From the IMG/VR virus record IMGVR_UViG_3300025674_000028, positions 1 to 64,000 of that record: a stretch of 64,000 nucleotides of DNA. One strand, given 5' to 3'. A program made the position numbers and the translations under genes. Below the pieces are notes generated by a model, which was given only the letters and a program-made list of their open reading frames with translations, searched no databases and was not told where the DNA came from. This document shows positions 51,077 through 60,719 of this stretch, piece after piece. Position 1 is the stretch's first letter; each line of letters begins with the position of its first letter. Source of the stretch: a virus.

Positions 51077-53512
51077 TCAGTACCACGTCGGATCATACCC
51101 GAATACGACGATTCGAAAAGTTAGGTTAACGTCAGTGGTCAAATTCGTAACATTGTTTGACATGGTATGCCGTAACAAAAAATCCATGCGATATCGTGGG
51201 TCGACTATACCATTTACTCGTTGGTGATTGTAAATCTCAACACTGTACTCATCCGTATCAGTTTTAAAAATAATCCACGCTTGCGCGAACTGTCTTAACT
51301 GATTGCTAACGCCAGTCACACCCGAAGCATCAGCGTTGAAAGAAAATGTGACATTGATGTCTTGGCTACCAAGCTGATTGTATCCAACAGCATCCACGTT
51401 GTTCTCAAAATCACCAGAGCCGTCATTCCATATTGTAATTGTCGGTGCTACACCTCCTGCATTTGTAAAAATGTTGATGATCGCCATTGCGCGGGGTGTG
51501 TTGTAGGCATATACGTGCCCCGACACATCTACGGTGTTGGCTGTCAACGTATCGCCGGACAAATCAGACGACACAGTAATCGCGCCGCCTGTTGTCGACT
51601 CAAGAAAATCAGTTTTTAGGGTGACGGTAGATGGAACAATAATGTCGGATGCAGTGAGGATGACGATGTCTTTCAATACATCGTTAGGGTTGTCCCATAC
51701 ACTGACGACGCCAGCCGTATCTCTATCATTTGATGCATTGGCATTTTCTGCACGAATCAACAACTGCGTAAACATCTCAGTGCCGTGAAATGCACGCAGA
51801 GCTAAGCCAGTCTTGCGGTATCCTGTAAGATATGACGTCCCTGCATCGTCGTCGGTGTTATCGATGGTCAGGGCAACCATCTCAGAGTTGCTGTTGATGC
51901 TCTCGCGCAGCGTCGTTCTGGGTGAACCATAGTCAAGGTTCGGCCCAGACAGGTCGTAATAGACAGGATCTACGTCGTCGGTGGACAGGATGGAGTTTGT
52001 GTCAATCAACACCGGCCGTCCTGTCAGTATGCTGATCTCGTCGCTGCGAATAATGAATCCAGGATTAAGTTGTAATGGATCTGACCCGTCATTGACCTCA
52101 ATTCGAAATTCACCGTCCGTAGTATCCGTCGCGTAGGGGTTCAGAAAGCTGATTTTGCCCACATCATGCAGCGTGCCGTCTTGCTTTTCGCCGCTCCCAA
52201 TAAGGCAAGTCTCTCTGCCAAGGGTTAAGTCTGTTGCATGAACGTCATGCAGGCGGATGCCAACGTAATCAATGTTGGCATCGTTGCCGTCATCCATGAC
52301 TGTCAGCGTAATGTCCGTAAAAGGCTTGTAGTCTACGCCATCCTTACGGTGGATCAATACGCCGTCTTCACTGCGAATTTGAATGGGAGAGCCAATATGT
52401 GACAGGTCGGTATTGTATGCCACAGTAGACTGAATTTTTACGGGGGCGTCTGTGACGTTCTGAGAAAAAGTCGCGTCGCCCCTGAACAAAAACGTCGATG
52501 TTCCGCTGTTTAGAATAAACGTTCCCGCCTGCGTCGTGCCTAACACCAAGTCGGCGTCATTGTTTGCCGTAATGCTGAGCGTGCCAGATGCGTCGTTCTC
52601 GTAGATAGTCAACCCAGCGACGCCAAACTCCAGACCGCGCTCGAACTGAAGCCCAGTAACCAAGCCAAAGTTCATCGTCGCGCCAAACTCAAATGACCCA
52701 TTGTCACCGCACGTAAAGCGGAAGTCGTCGCCGGCATTGAAGTTTGAACTGTTGCCTAAGAATAATGAACTGTTATGTGAAAATAGAAGTTGACTGTTGT
52801 CTTGACCTTGCAGCTCCATGGCTCCAATCGTGGCAGTCACAGAGATTGTTGAATCGCTGACTTGCACATACTGCGTATCACGATCAAGCAGCTTCCAAGT
52901 CATTCCGTCTCGGATCGTCCAACGACCTCCCACGACCGACAATGACGTACCCGCTATTTTAAATAATGGGACGTACTGCGATGCCTGCTCCGCGCTAGTG
53001 TAGCTTGCTGGCTGATTCGGGTCGCCTGCGTTAAAAATCGCAGATTGAGACGCAGCGAGGCTGTTTGACAAGATAATGCGGCCGTCATTATTGGGACTGT
53101 CCGAGATGCTTGCTAAGTCAGCGGTCACTACGACGTCAGATCCAGGCGTCAAACGCACCCAGACGTTGTTGCCGCCTCCGCCAAGGACGTGCGCCCCTTC
53201 ATTGATGACAATGCGCGTCGAGCCTGGTGATCCAGTAGATGGATCTACCCAGGCTGCTTCCAACGTAAAAGCACTGCCCGTAATCGTCAGTGTTTGAGTT
53301 GCGTAGTCCCATGCAAGAGACGGTTGATCTGCCGACACAGGCTCAAGGCTTTGCCACGCTCGTCCAGCAGCGGCCAGGAAGTCTGTGCTGGCAGCCATCA
53401 AACTGCTGCCCCTGTTGTCTGTCGCAGCAGCCACAGACTCAAAGGGATTGATCAACAACTTCTTACCCAGAGCATCCGGAAAGTTGAGCTCAGCGTCAGA
53501 CTTGTAACCCAT
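51077..53512 (-). CDS. Beta-rich fibre/spike-like virion protein
   Basis: 811 residues from the ATG at 53512 (AAGGAG at 9 nt); a longer frame to 53590 lacks a ribosome site. The sequence is rich in Asn, Asp, Ser, Thr and Gly with short alternating hydrophobics (NDGRIILSNSLAASQSAIF, SSNFNAGDDFRFTCGDNGSF), as in right-handed parallel beta-helix fibres or tailspikes. It sits after head/tail genes and before the lysis-like proteins. Receptor binding or baseplate decoration is inferred. Confidence 0.7.
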   Translation of the reverse strand: MGYKSDAELNFPDALGKKLLINPFESVAAATDNRGSSLMAASTDFLAAAGRAWQSLEPVSADQPSLAWDYATQTLTITGSAFTLEAAWVDPSTGSPGSTRIVINEGAHVLGGGGNNVWVRLTPGSDVVVTADLASISDSPNNDGRIILSNSLAASQSAIFNAGDPNQPASYTSAEQASQYVPLFKIAGTSLSVVGGRWTIRDGMTWKLLDRDTQYVQVSDSTISVTATIGAMELQGQDNSQLLFSHNSSLFLGNSSNFNAGDDFRFTCGDNGSFEFGATMNFGLVTGLQFERGLEFGVAGLTIYENDASGTLSITANNDADLVLGTTQAGTFILNSGTSTFLFRGDATFSQNVTDAPVKIQSTVAYNTDLSHIGSPIQIRSEDGVLIHRKDGVDYKPFTDITLTVMDDGNDANIDYVGIRLHDVHATDLTLGRETCLIGSGEKQDGTLHDVGKISFLNPYATDTTDGEFRIEVNDGSDPLQLNPGFIIRSDEISILTGRPVLIDTNSILSTDDVDPVYYDLSGPNLDYGSPRTTLRESINSNSEMVALTIDNTDDDAGTSYLTGYRKTGLALRAFHGTEMFTQLLIRAENANASNDRDTAGVVSVWDNPNDVLKDIVILTASDIIVPSTVTLKTDFLESTTGGAITVSSDLSGDTLTANTVDVSGHVYAYNTPRAMAIINIFTNAGGVAPTITIWNDGSGDFENNVDAVGYNQLGSQDINVTFSFNADASGVTGVSNQLRQFAQAWIIFKTDTDEYSVEIYNHQRVNGIVDPRYRMDFLLRHTMSNNVTNLTTDVNLTFRIVVFGYDPTWY

Positions 53513-53552
53513 GGACTTGCGCTCCTTGCATGTCAAATTTTTTTTGGACAGT

Positions 53553-54008
53553 TCAGAGCCCAGAACCGTAATATTCTGGAGCGTCGTCAAACCGCCTGAT
53601 TTTGTGCTTTGTGTTGATTAAAGCATCATATGCACTAGGCACACCGCCCACTAGTAAGCCTACACCTGCCATCGTCGCAATCCGATGTGGGGCGCGCCTC
53701 GCTACTTCCCCAATAAGAAGGCCTTTCAATGCTCCGTAACCTGCTGCCTTTGATGCATAGTCGTAATCGACAGGAAGGTATGCAGGCACGAGCCCTTTAT
53801 CACGGTCACGGTGCTGTTGGTAAATATTCCGCAAACCTTCAGTCGTGCCAAATAACGCAGCGCCTCCAAGTGGATACGCAAAAGTCGCAGCGCCTCCAAG
53901 TGGAAACGCAAAATGTCTTGCTGAAATGCGCGCACTCATTTTATAGAAGGCATCATGTCGCTTGGCGCCAACTATCGACAAGCCTTTTTGGTAGAGCCCA
54001 TGAGCCAT
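53553..54008 (-). CDS. Gly/Ala-rich virion-cluster protein with internal duplication
   Basis: 151 residues. Contains FPLGGAATFA immediately followed by YPLGGAALFG, encoded by a near-perfect direct repeat of about 30 bp centred near 53865-53915. A glycine-rich hydrophobic segment follows near the C-terminus (ATMAGVGLLVGGVPSAY). Same basic-head, Gly-rich style as the other small virion-cluster proteins. Function unknown. Confidence 0.75.
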   Translation of the reverse strand: MAHGLYQKGLSIVGAKRHDAFYKMSARISARHFAFPLGGAATFAYPLGGAALFGTTEGLRNIYQQHRDRDKGLVPAYLPVDYDYASKAAGYGALKGLLIGEVARRAPHRIATMAGVGLLVGGVPSAYDALINTKHKIRRFDDAPEYYGSGL

Positions 54009-54028
54009 GATATTGCCTACTTACCAGT

Positions 54029-55498
54029 TTAGAAGGGGCCGTACTTTAAATACTCGGAGAGAAAAGCCGTAGGCACAGCAGGCACTAACCCGGCAGCCAT
54101 CCCTCCAAGCATGGCAGTGGACCCTACTGCATTAGGGACGATAAACGGGGCACCTGCACCGTATGCCCCTCCAAACGTCATGCCCATCGCAGCGCCTTCT
54201 AGCCCTTCTCCTGAAGGCGCTCCGATGCCCGCCCCAACAAGTCCGCCAGCGCCTATCCCCAGGGCCGTACGCTTTGCAAACCTGTTTAACATCCCTGGAC
54301 TGTACAGCTTCTTTTGGTCGTAGCTATATCGATTCGTGAGGTCGCGCAACGATTGCCGAAATGTCGGATTTCTGCGTATGAACGATGTTTTGCCTTGACC
54401 GCCTGAGTTATTCAGGAGAGAAGCCGCGAGCAGTGGATCTTCCGCAACAGCTTCGTCTAAATCAACGCCATAAGCGATCTCGGGAGCCGTCTCAGGATCT
54501 TCGAAGTGTTCTCTGGTCGCAACCGCGAAGTTGCCAGGCTGTTGACCGGGCGACAGTTGAGCAAAAACGTTTTGAGGAGCGCGCCCTGCGAAATAACCCA
54601 AGGCTTCACCGGTGCCAGTGTCATAGATCGTGTTGACTGACCTGTTGGACATGCCTCCGAGCAAGCCGCCGCCGAGCAAACCTAGCCCTGCACCAAGCAG
54701 ACCTGGCTTTCGGCCGGCACCCCGCATTTTTAGCGCAAAGTTTTGGAGTGCGGGGCTTGTCATGCGTGGAGCAAGAGCGGCAGCAGCGCGCTGAGCAGCC
54801 ACTCCTGCACCGCCGCCTAACAAGCCGCCGACACCACCAAGGACCGCAGCACGTTGTAGCCGGTCTTTGACGCCGGGTGCAGTTTCCTCCATGTAGTATT
54901 CCAGAAACGGAGCGTCGGCATTCTGCTGATACCCAACAAGGCCGGCGTTGCGCAATTGAGGGACGTCTTGACTGATTTTTTGAAGCATGCGACGTCGCAT
55001 GTGCAACTCACGCGCAGCGCTGGTCTTACCGCTTGTCATTGGAGTCTCCTCATTGTCGGGGTTGTCATATCCGCTGTCGTTTTGAGGGCTCCGTAAACCC
55101 ATGGCACGACGCACGTCCTGTTCTACCGCTTTGCTCTTGCGAACTTCACGATCAAGCTCACGTCCAAGTTGTTCTCCCAGCGCATTCTGCTCCCAGAGCG
55201 TCATGGCTTGATCTAACGCGAGGGCCTGCATGCCCTGTTTGGCTTCGTGTATTGCGTTCAGCGTTCGCTCTTTCTCAATCTTAGCGTAAGCTTCGGCGTG
55301 CCGCTGTTCCATTGCCATCTCATTGAGCTCGGCGATGGTCTTGACCTTTTCGGCGCCAGCAGAATCGGCCATTAAGCTCTTGGCCAGTGCGAGCGTAGGG
55401 TTGCTCTCAGGCAGCGGACCAATAGAACCAACGTTGCTTTTCTTGTATGTCATCTTCTTCGTGGCCTCGTCCAATTCTGTCGTTATCCTAACAGCCAA
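54029..55498 (-). CDS. Unknown virion-cluster protein with long glycine-rich segments
   Basis: 489 residues. Helical charged N-terminus (residues 1-130), a basic segment (ARELHMRRRMLQKISQDV), then three Gly/Ala-rich hydrophobic stretches (AAVLGGVGGLLGGGAGVAAQ near 220, GLLGAGLGLLGGGLLGGM near 265, ALGIGAGGLVGAGIGA near 410). Such glycine-zipper-like helices are common in phage ejection proteins that form channels, a possible role here. Not recognised by family. Confidence 0.78.
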   Translation of the reverse strand: MAVRITTELDEATKKMTYKKSNVGSIGPLPESNPTLALAKSLMADSAGAEKVKTIAELNEMAMEQRHAEAYAKIEKERTLNAIHEAKQGMQALALDQAMTLWEQNALGEQLGRELDREVRKSKAVEQDVRRAMGLRSPQNDSGYDNPDNEETPMTSGKTSAARELHMRRRMLQKISQDVPQLRNAGLVGYQQNADAPFLEYYMEETAPGVKDRLQRAAVLGGVGGLLGGGAGVAAQRAAAALAPRMTSPALQNFALKMRGAGRKPGLLGAGLGLLGGGLLGGMSNRSVNTIYDTGTGEALGYFAGRAPQNVFAQLSPGQQPGNFAVATREHFEDPETAPEIAYGVDLDEAVAEDPLLAASLLNNSGGQGKTSFIRRNPTFRQSLRDLTNRYSYDQKKLYSPGMLNRFAKRTALGIGAGGLVGAGIGAPSGEGLEGAAMGMTFGGAYGAGAPFIVPNAVGSTAMLGGMAAGLVPAVPTAFLSEYLKYGPF

Positions 55499-55504
55499 GC
55501 GTGT

Positions 55505-56281
55505 CTACGTCCGAATCTCCCACCGTACCGTAAAGCTCATCTCGAAAAGCTTGACGACGTCGGCGACCTTGCGTGCTAAAAGCGTACTCGGGGACGCGGA
55601 AGGCACTTGAGGGTCACCTATGACCGCGGGGGCGCCTTCAATAGGATGATCGTCTCCGCCCGCGCTGTTAAACAACCCAAATTCGCGCAAGAGATAAGGT
55701 GTGGCCTCAGCATCGACCCCCTGACGCAAGGTTCCTGCGGGGATGTCAAACTCAAAGGCCACGTTAATAGATTCAAACAATGCGTCGTATTCCGACTTGG
55801 CGTCCTGGACAATCACCCTCGATAAGTCAAAGTAGACTGGCGCCGCATTCAATGTATCTGATTCTGTCAGGTAGTAATCCAACTGCGTGTCAGTTGGCGC
55901 AGAAGGTGTTGCGCCTGTGCCGACGTAAAGGCGCACTGGAAAAACGGGATCATTGTAGTCAAAGCCGTCTTTGCCATTGGGAAAAGACGATGTTCCTACG
56001 ACCGCTTGGACTTGCGCCTCCTTGCGTGCAAGGATTTTGGCAACAATGACTCGGAATGGATATGTCAGCGTGTTGCGCCCCAAGTCCTGAGTTTTAACGA
56101 CTTCATTCTTATGCTTGTGAAGCAAAAGTACGCGGCCCTCTCTCAAGATCTTGGAGCAATCGTTCAATTGCTTTTGCACGACCGCCTTGCGTACCAGACC
56201 CAAGGCATTGAGGTCATCGTCGCTCAGCAGCGCCAACTGTCGTTGAATGAATTGTTTTCGCACGACGAGTTTCCCCCTCAA
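55505..56281 (-). CDS. Unknown tail/baseplate-type structural protein
   Basis: 258 residues from a TTG at 56281 that overlaps the upstream stop (TTGA); a GTG at about 56263, 11 nt after GAGGGGG, is an alternative start. Mixed alpha/beta with a beta-rich C-terminal half (VRLYVGTGATPSAPTD, VAFEFDIPAGTLRQG, LREFGLFNSAGG) like tail-fibre or baseplate attachment proteins. It follows 56278-56643 in the same unit. Confidence 0.75.
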   Translation of the reverse strand: MRGKLVVRKQFIQRQLALLSDDDLNALGLVRKAVVQKQLNDCSKILREGRVLLLHKHKNEVVKTQDLGRNTLTYPFRVIVAKILARKEAQVQAVVGTSSFPNGKDGFDYNDPVFPVRLYVGTGATPSAPTDTQLDYYLTESDTLNAAPVYFDLSRVIVQDAKSEYDALFESINVAFEFDIPAGTLRQGVDAEATPYLLREFGLFNSAGGDDHPIEGAPAVIGDPQVPSASPSTLLARKVADVVKLFEMSFTVRWEIRT

Positions 56282-56643
56282 GAGCCGATGTATGAGTACA
56301 CGCCAGTGCCCGAGGTACTGACGACGTAAATGTTGGCGATGTCGTTGATTTCCAACTTAGGGCTGCTTTCGCCAGGTCGGACAGGGTAGCCTGTGGCATC
56401 TGTCACAGTTGCGTCGCCAACATACACCGTCTCGGGACTGGCAGAATCGCATGTTATTGTAATGCCGCTTAATACTGCCGTAGATGCACCCAAAGCAGCT
56501 GCAACAGCTCCAGCAGTGCCTTGACCAAACAGCAGCGCCGATCCCATTTCCTTAATATGGTGAGGAACGTGGTTGCCCGAGCCATTGACGGTACTTTCAA
56601 CGGCGATTTTAATGTGGTTTGCGTCAAAAACGTCAAAGGCCAT
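56278..56643 (-). CDS. Small beta-rich virion protein
   Basis: 121 residues. The ATG at 56643 is followed by short beta-strand text (IKIAVESTVNGSG, VYVGDATVTDATGYPV), an Ala/Gly helix and no charged tail. Fits a tail-tube, decoration or adaptor protein in size and composition, but no family is recognised. Ends in an overlap with 55505-56281. Confidence 0.75.
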   Translation of the reverse strand: MAFDVFDANHIKIAVESTVNGSGNHVPHHIKEMGSALLFGQGTAGAVAAALGASTAVLSGITITCDSASPETVYVGDATVTDATGYPVRPGESSPKLEINDIANIYVVSTSGTGVYSYIGS

Positions 56644-56653
56644 GTGCGTGTCC

Positions 56654-59368
56654 TCAGATTATAGGCACATAGGGAGAATTGATCGCCCTGGAAAAATCAA
56701 GATTGACTTCAGAGCCCTCACACTCGTCCCAATAGTCCGGTTCGTTGAATGTGTGACTCTCACCAGCGCTCAGTGTCTTGTCTTCTTTATACACCCGGAG
56801 CACCTGAGGGCCATTGTCTACGCCAGTGTAGCTCGCAGTCAACGTGACCCGCGAGTCCATGACCCAGATTTCAGCTTGGTCGTACAAGGGCAGCGGTTGA
56901 GGGCATGCGTCTGGATCGGGAGGGTCATCCCCATAGACGTCGCTCCCCACATTGTAGCGCGGGTCATTATAGCCTGTCAGGGCTTCCCTGGCGGTCAATT
57001 GTGTCCGATCTCGAGGATAGGTTGTGCGGTCAAATTCAAGAGTCGTAAACACGAAATCGGACCCGCTGGCACCATCGACGTCAATCCCATTGTAAATCAG
57101 CATGTCACTTGGATTGTTGAATGTGTATGGCGCGATCAGCGGCTCAGTGGCGTGCAGCACGACCCTTAAATTCTCTGGAGGAACGCCCCCGACGTTTTCG
57201 ACCAGCAGTGACCATTGATAGCCGATCCAATTGACAATGTCTCCGTCTGCAACAGTCAAAGTCCCAGCCGTTAGTACGCCGCCACCCCCAGACACAATGT
57301 AGGCGTCTCCGAAACCAGGACTCAGTGCATTCAAGTTGGCGACTGTTTGTTGGCCGACCATGTATCGCGTTGCAGGCTTGTAGTCCTGGTACAACGACTC
57401 TACGACTCGAAGATTGACAAAGTCATCCGGCTGTTGATTATCCCAATCACTGGCAAGCTGAGGAGAGGGGGGCATGCTTACTATTCTAGCGACATAATGG
57501 TCCCTCCGGCCTGACAGTGACGCATAGTCGGTAAGCTCCAAGTCGTCGTGGATCTTCGACGTGATATTGATCAGGACGTCAGTCAAGCCGCACCACACTC
57601 CTATGGCGTTAAGAAGGTATCGCCTGATGCGTTCTGAAAATCTGCTGCTGAACAATCGAATGATGTTGCCTGTCAGTGGACGCGGCAGTGCACGAAACTC
57701 GGCCATCAGGTATTCGACTTGAACGTCTGTCAATACTCGGCTGTATTTCTGAACTTCGTGTGACACCGCTTCAGCCAGCCTCACAGGTGCGCTGACCCAA
57801 TCGTGACACACGGGCATTTCAACCAGCGGGTCAAAACGTTCAACGAGGTCGCCGATTTCTACTGTCGTTTGTAGTCCTGGCGGGTAAGGGTAAATGCGCT
57901 CCCTGTCGACCTCCTCCATGACAATAGCAGGTTGACCTCCCAATGACGTAAAAGACTTAACAACGCCAGGCCGCACTGCGATGGGCGCCCCAAGAAGACC
58001 CCCGATGGCCGAAGACAACGGACCAAGGTGTGGACCGCTGATCAATCCGTACAGTGCGCCGATGATTTGCGTTTTTAGCTTCAACGTATCAGACGATTCC
58101 AAAAGGTCTGCTATGCCAGTAAGGGGCGCAAACATCTTCTGCATCAGCTTGCCATCTAAAGCGACGGCCTCAGCCCACAACCTCGACGCTGGCTGATCTT
58201 CAAATTTTATGTACGCCCACAGGCCCTGCGGATGGCGCAGTAAGTCGTAATCAATGCTGGCGCGCAGAAACCCTTCGTCGTTTGAGACGTTTGGCTGGAG
58301 GATGGGCAGGTGACGAACGTTCGCGTCTACGGATGGGTCGACAAAGTTCACAGTCTCAGGCTTGACCTTGACTATGGAGTCATTGGATGCGAACGCGGGG
58401 ACAGCCTGAGCAACGGCAAGGCTTGGCGTCGTGATAACCCACGAATCCGCCCACCACGGATCAAGATACGTGTCATTTGTGCGTTCGGTGGTAAAGGACA
58501 GCCGGAGGGTTTTGCTTAAAGTAGCGCCGTTGTCCAGGTCATCAACTTGAACTGTGACTTCCGCTCCCTCCGTAGGGTTTAGGCCGTGGGTCGAGCCGTC
58601 ATACCACAACTGGACTTGCAGTCTGTTGCCAGACGTCGTTCCGAGAACTCCCAAAGATGTATATTCGATAGAGTCGCTGGTCAGTGTCGCTGCAAATCCA
58701 TCTTGTCCAGCTTTAATGACAAGCAGACTGACATCGCCTTTTGTGCTGATGCACACGTACAGTCCGCTATGCCTCGATGCGTGTGCCTGGTTACGATTCT
58801 TGTACCCCAGCATGACCCATGCCTTGTCCACCGTCGGCGACAGGACTGCTGTGAAGCTCAAGATCGTCGAAAATCTATACTCTGTGTCGTAGCTAGAAGC
58901 TGAGCGGAATGGCACACCGACAAAAACATCCGGGCCGGTCGTGTAAAGATCGTACTGCGTGCGAAAGTTGTCTTCGTCTACAGCGTACTGCGTGACTTTA
59001 CTTTGCGTGTTCCCAGTGGTGCCGTCTACGATGGACGTGACGTCAGTTTCTAACTCGACTGTGCGCAGTATGTCGTAGTAGAGCCACTTGCGAGGCAGGT
59101 GCAGGGGAAAGTCAATGAGACTGGCTGTTTGGTCGAGGTGAGCCGTCCTGACCATGATGTCAGAGGCGTATTGAATTAGCCCGCGCCACACGCATTCTAA
59201 GATGCGCTGGTCGTTTGCTGGCAACTCTTGCAGGTCGTCAGGAACAATGCCCCATAGAGGAGAGACATTGATGCCCTCAATAGTACCAAGCAAGGGCTCG
59301 TATGATTCTTTGCCTTGCGCCGTCGTGACAACTTCAAGACCGTCAGTGAGCAGCGTAACGAAACTCAT
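56654..59368 (-). CDS. Large tail/baseplate protein
   Basis: 904 residues. The ATG at 59368 overlaps the preceding stop (ATGA). The N-terminal 100 residues are helical; a beta-sandwich-like region (EYRFSTILSFTAVLSPTVDK, GLYVCISTKGDVSLLVIKA; about 165-300) resembles LamG/concanavalin-type folds. The middle is helical and the C-terminus beta-rich. Likely a wedge or fibre component of the baseplate given the adjacent J-like gene; unproven. Confidence 0.75.
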   Translation of the reverse strand: MSFVTLLTDGLEVVTTAQGKESYEPLLGTIEGINVSPLWGIVPDDLQELPANDQRILECVWRGLIQYASDIMVRTAHLDQTASLIDFPLHLPRKWLYYDILRTVELETDVTSIVDGTTGNTQSKVTQYAVDEDNFRTQYDLYTTGPDVFVGVPFRSASSYDTEYRFSTILSFTAVLSPTVDKAWVMLGYKNRNQAHASRHSGLYVCISTKGDVSLLVIKAGQDGFAATLTSDSIEYTSLGVLGTTSGNRLQVQLWYDGSTHGLNPTEGAEVTVQVDDLDNGATLSKTLRLSFTTERTNDTYLDPWWADSWVITTPSLAVAQAVPAFASNDSIVKVKPETVNFVDPSVDANVRHLPILQPNVSNDEGFLRASIDYDLLRHPQGLWAYIKFEDQPASRLWAEAVALDGKLMQKMFAPLTGIADLLESSDTLKLKTQIIGALYGLISGPHLGPLSSAIGGLLGAPIAVRPGVVKSFTSLGGQPAIVMEEVDRERIYPYPPGLQTTVEIGDLVERFDPLVEMPVCHDWVSAPVRLAEAVSHEVQKYSRVLTDVQVEYLMAEFRALPRPLTGNIIRLFSSRFSERIRRYLLNAIGVWCGLTDVLINITSKIHDDLELTDYASLSGRRDHYVARIVSMPPSPQLASDWDNQQPDDFVNLRVVESLYQDYKPATRYMVGQQTVANLNALSPGFGDAYIVSGGGGVLTAGTLTVADGDIVNWIGYQWSLLVENVGGVPPENLRVVLHATEPLIAPYTFNNPSDMLIYNGIDVDGASGSDFVFTTLEFDRTTYPRDRTQLTAREALTGYNDPRYNVGSDVYGDDPPDPDACPQPLPLYDQAEIWVMDSRVTLTASYTGVDNGPQVLRVYKEDKTLSAGESHTFNEPDYWDECEGSEVNLDFSRAINSPYVPII

Positions 59369-60717
59369 ACAAAACCTCCAAGCACCTCGGTCCCGCTTGG
59401 ACCTTCACCTGCCGGGGGTGCCAAAGTTTTGCCAAGGTGAACGACAACAGACTGTGGATACAGCGTCTGGTTAATGCTGAGTTTGACTGGGGGCTCGTCG
59501 TAAGTCCGCTGCCACAGCACTTGCCTAAACTCCATGTCAAAGACATAAAGCACGCCGCCATCTTCTAAATCAGTATCCGGGTTAAAACGAACCAGAACAC
59601 CTGGATTTATGCCGTCAAACGCGACATCTAATATTTGACCGGGCGTCGGGATGCTGCTGCCCCGCACTTCCAGTCCAAGATCGTCACCATCAAAAGTCGC
59701 CCACAACTCATAGTTTTCCGGAGCACCTTTTGGGTCGCTGATTTTCAGGATTGCAGAGGCACAGAAGATGTAAGCGCTGCCGTCAGGATCAAATACGATG
59801 CGCGGGATTATTTGCGTGGTAGCGTCAGTTCCGATCTGACTCTCTGCGATAGAGTCAAAGACAAAGCTGGGCAACAATGTCGATGTCAGGGTCCATGAGG
59901 CAGTGCTCGCTCCGCCAGATGCAAAGGCAATGCTTGGTACTAAGGGGCCGTTGGATCTACCAAAAACAACTTCTCCTGCCTTGTAAGCTAAAAAGCACGC
60001 AAAGCCATCGGGACGTATTTTGAAGTCAAGAAATCGGTGCGCGAGATCTGTTGTAATCATCCCAGGCGCTAACTCCAAAGCTTGCCAGGGGCGCGTCCAC
60101 GCTGTAGTGTCGGGGAGACGGTACAGCACTTCCACGGCCTCTTCTCCGCCCACGACGATGACTTCACCATCACCAAAGATGGCGTGCTCTAAAATTGTGA
60201 GCGACATGCCAGGATAATTTGCACACAGTTCGCCGCCCTCAATGACATTGGGAATAGCTGCGTCTGGTAACCCTGGCGCCCTGTAAATTGTATACGTGTC
60301 TTCACCGTAGTCTGCGTTCCACAATGTGTCGCCTTCGCGCAGCACAAAGTACCCGCCGCGGTATAGGCGACTCTTGTGTTTTCGGCGATCTGAGACGCCT
60401 ACGGTGTAGTGGGAGATGAGCTCATCACGGGTGATGTACTCTATACCCTGTGTTTCAATTTCACTCCCATTGCACAAAAAGACATGATTTTCGCACAATA
60501 TGACAAGAGGGGACGGCGGCCACTGCTTCCCAATGTCTGTAAACCATTGCGCTGCATTGCTGTCAGAGTCCAGGCCAGTGACGCTGTAGGTAGACGCATC
60601 GATGAAAGACTCCATACGTCCGGGCGCGTCATAATCTAAGATGGCCGACGATGGGTCCATAATTTCGTCACCGCTGTCATCACTTCGTGACACGGCATCT
60701 GTCGACCGGATGCGCAT
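59365..60717 (-). CDS. Unknown virion protein, possibly beta-propeller
   Basis: 450 residues from the ATG at 60717, two bases after the upstream TAG; a longer frame to 60768 lies in that gene. Repeated beta-strand blocks of about 50-60 residues ending in aromatic/Asp turns (LVILCENHVFLCNGSE, AIFGDGEVIVVGGEE, FDPDGSAYIFCASAIL, VLYVFDMEFRQVLW) suggest a propeller-like fold. Coupled by 4-nt overlap to 56654-59368. Probable tail-tip or baseplate accessory. Confidence 0.75.
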   Translation of the reverse strand: MRIRSTDAVSRSDDSGDEIMDPSSAILDYDAPGRMESFIDASTYSVTGLDSDSNAAQWFTDIGKQWPPSPLVILCENHVFLCNGSEIETQGIEYITRDELISHYTVGVSDRRKHKSRLYRGGYFVLREGDTLWNADYGEDTYTIYRAPGLPDAAIPNVIEGGELCANYPGMSLTILEHAIFGDGEVIVVGGEEAVEVLYRLPDTTAWTRPWQALELAPGMITTDLAHRFLDFKIRPDGFACFLAYKAGEVVFGRSNGPLVPSIAFASGGASTASWTLTSTLLPSFVFDSIAESQIGTDATTQIIPRIVFDPDGSAYIFCASAILKISDPKGAPENYELWATFDGDDLGLEVRGSSIPTPGQILDVAFDGINPGVLVRFNPDTDLEDGGVLYVFDMEFRQVLWQRTYDEPPVKLSINQTLYPQSVVVHLGKTLAPPAGEGPSGTEVLGGFV

Positions 60718-60719
60718 TG

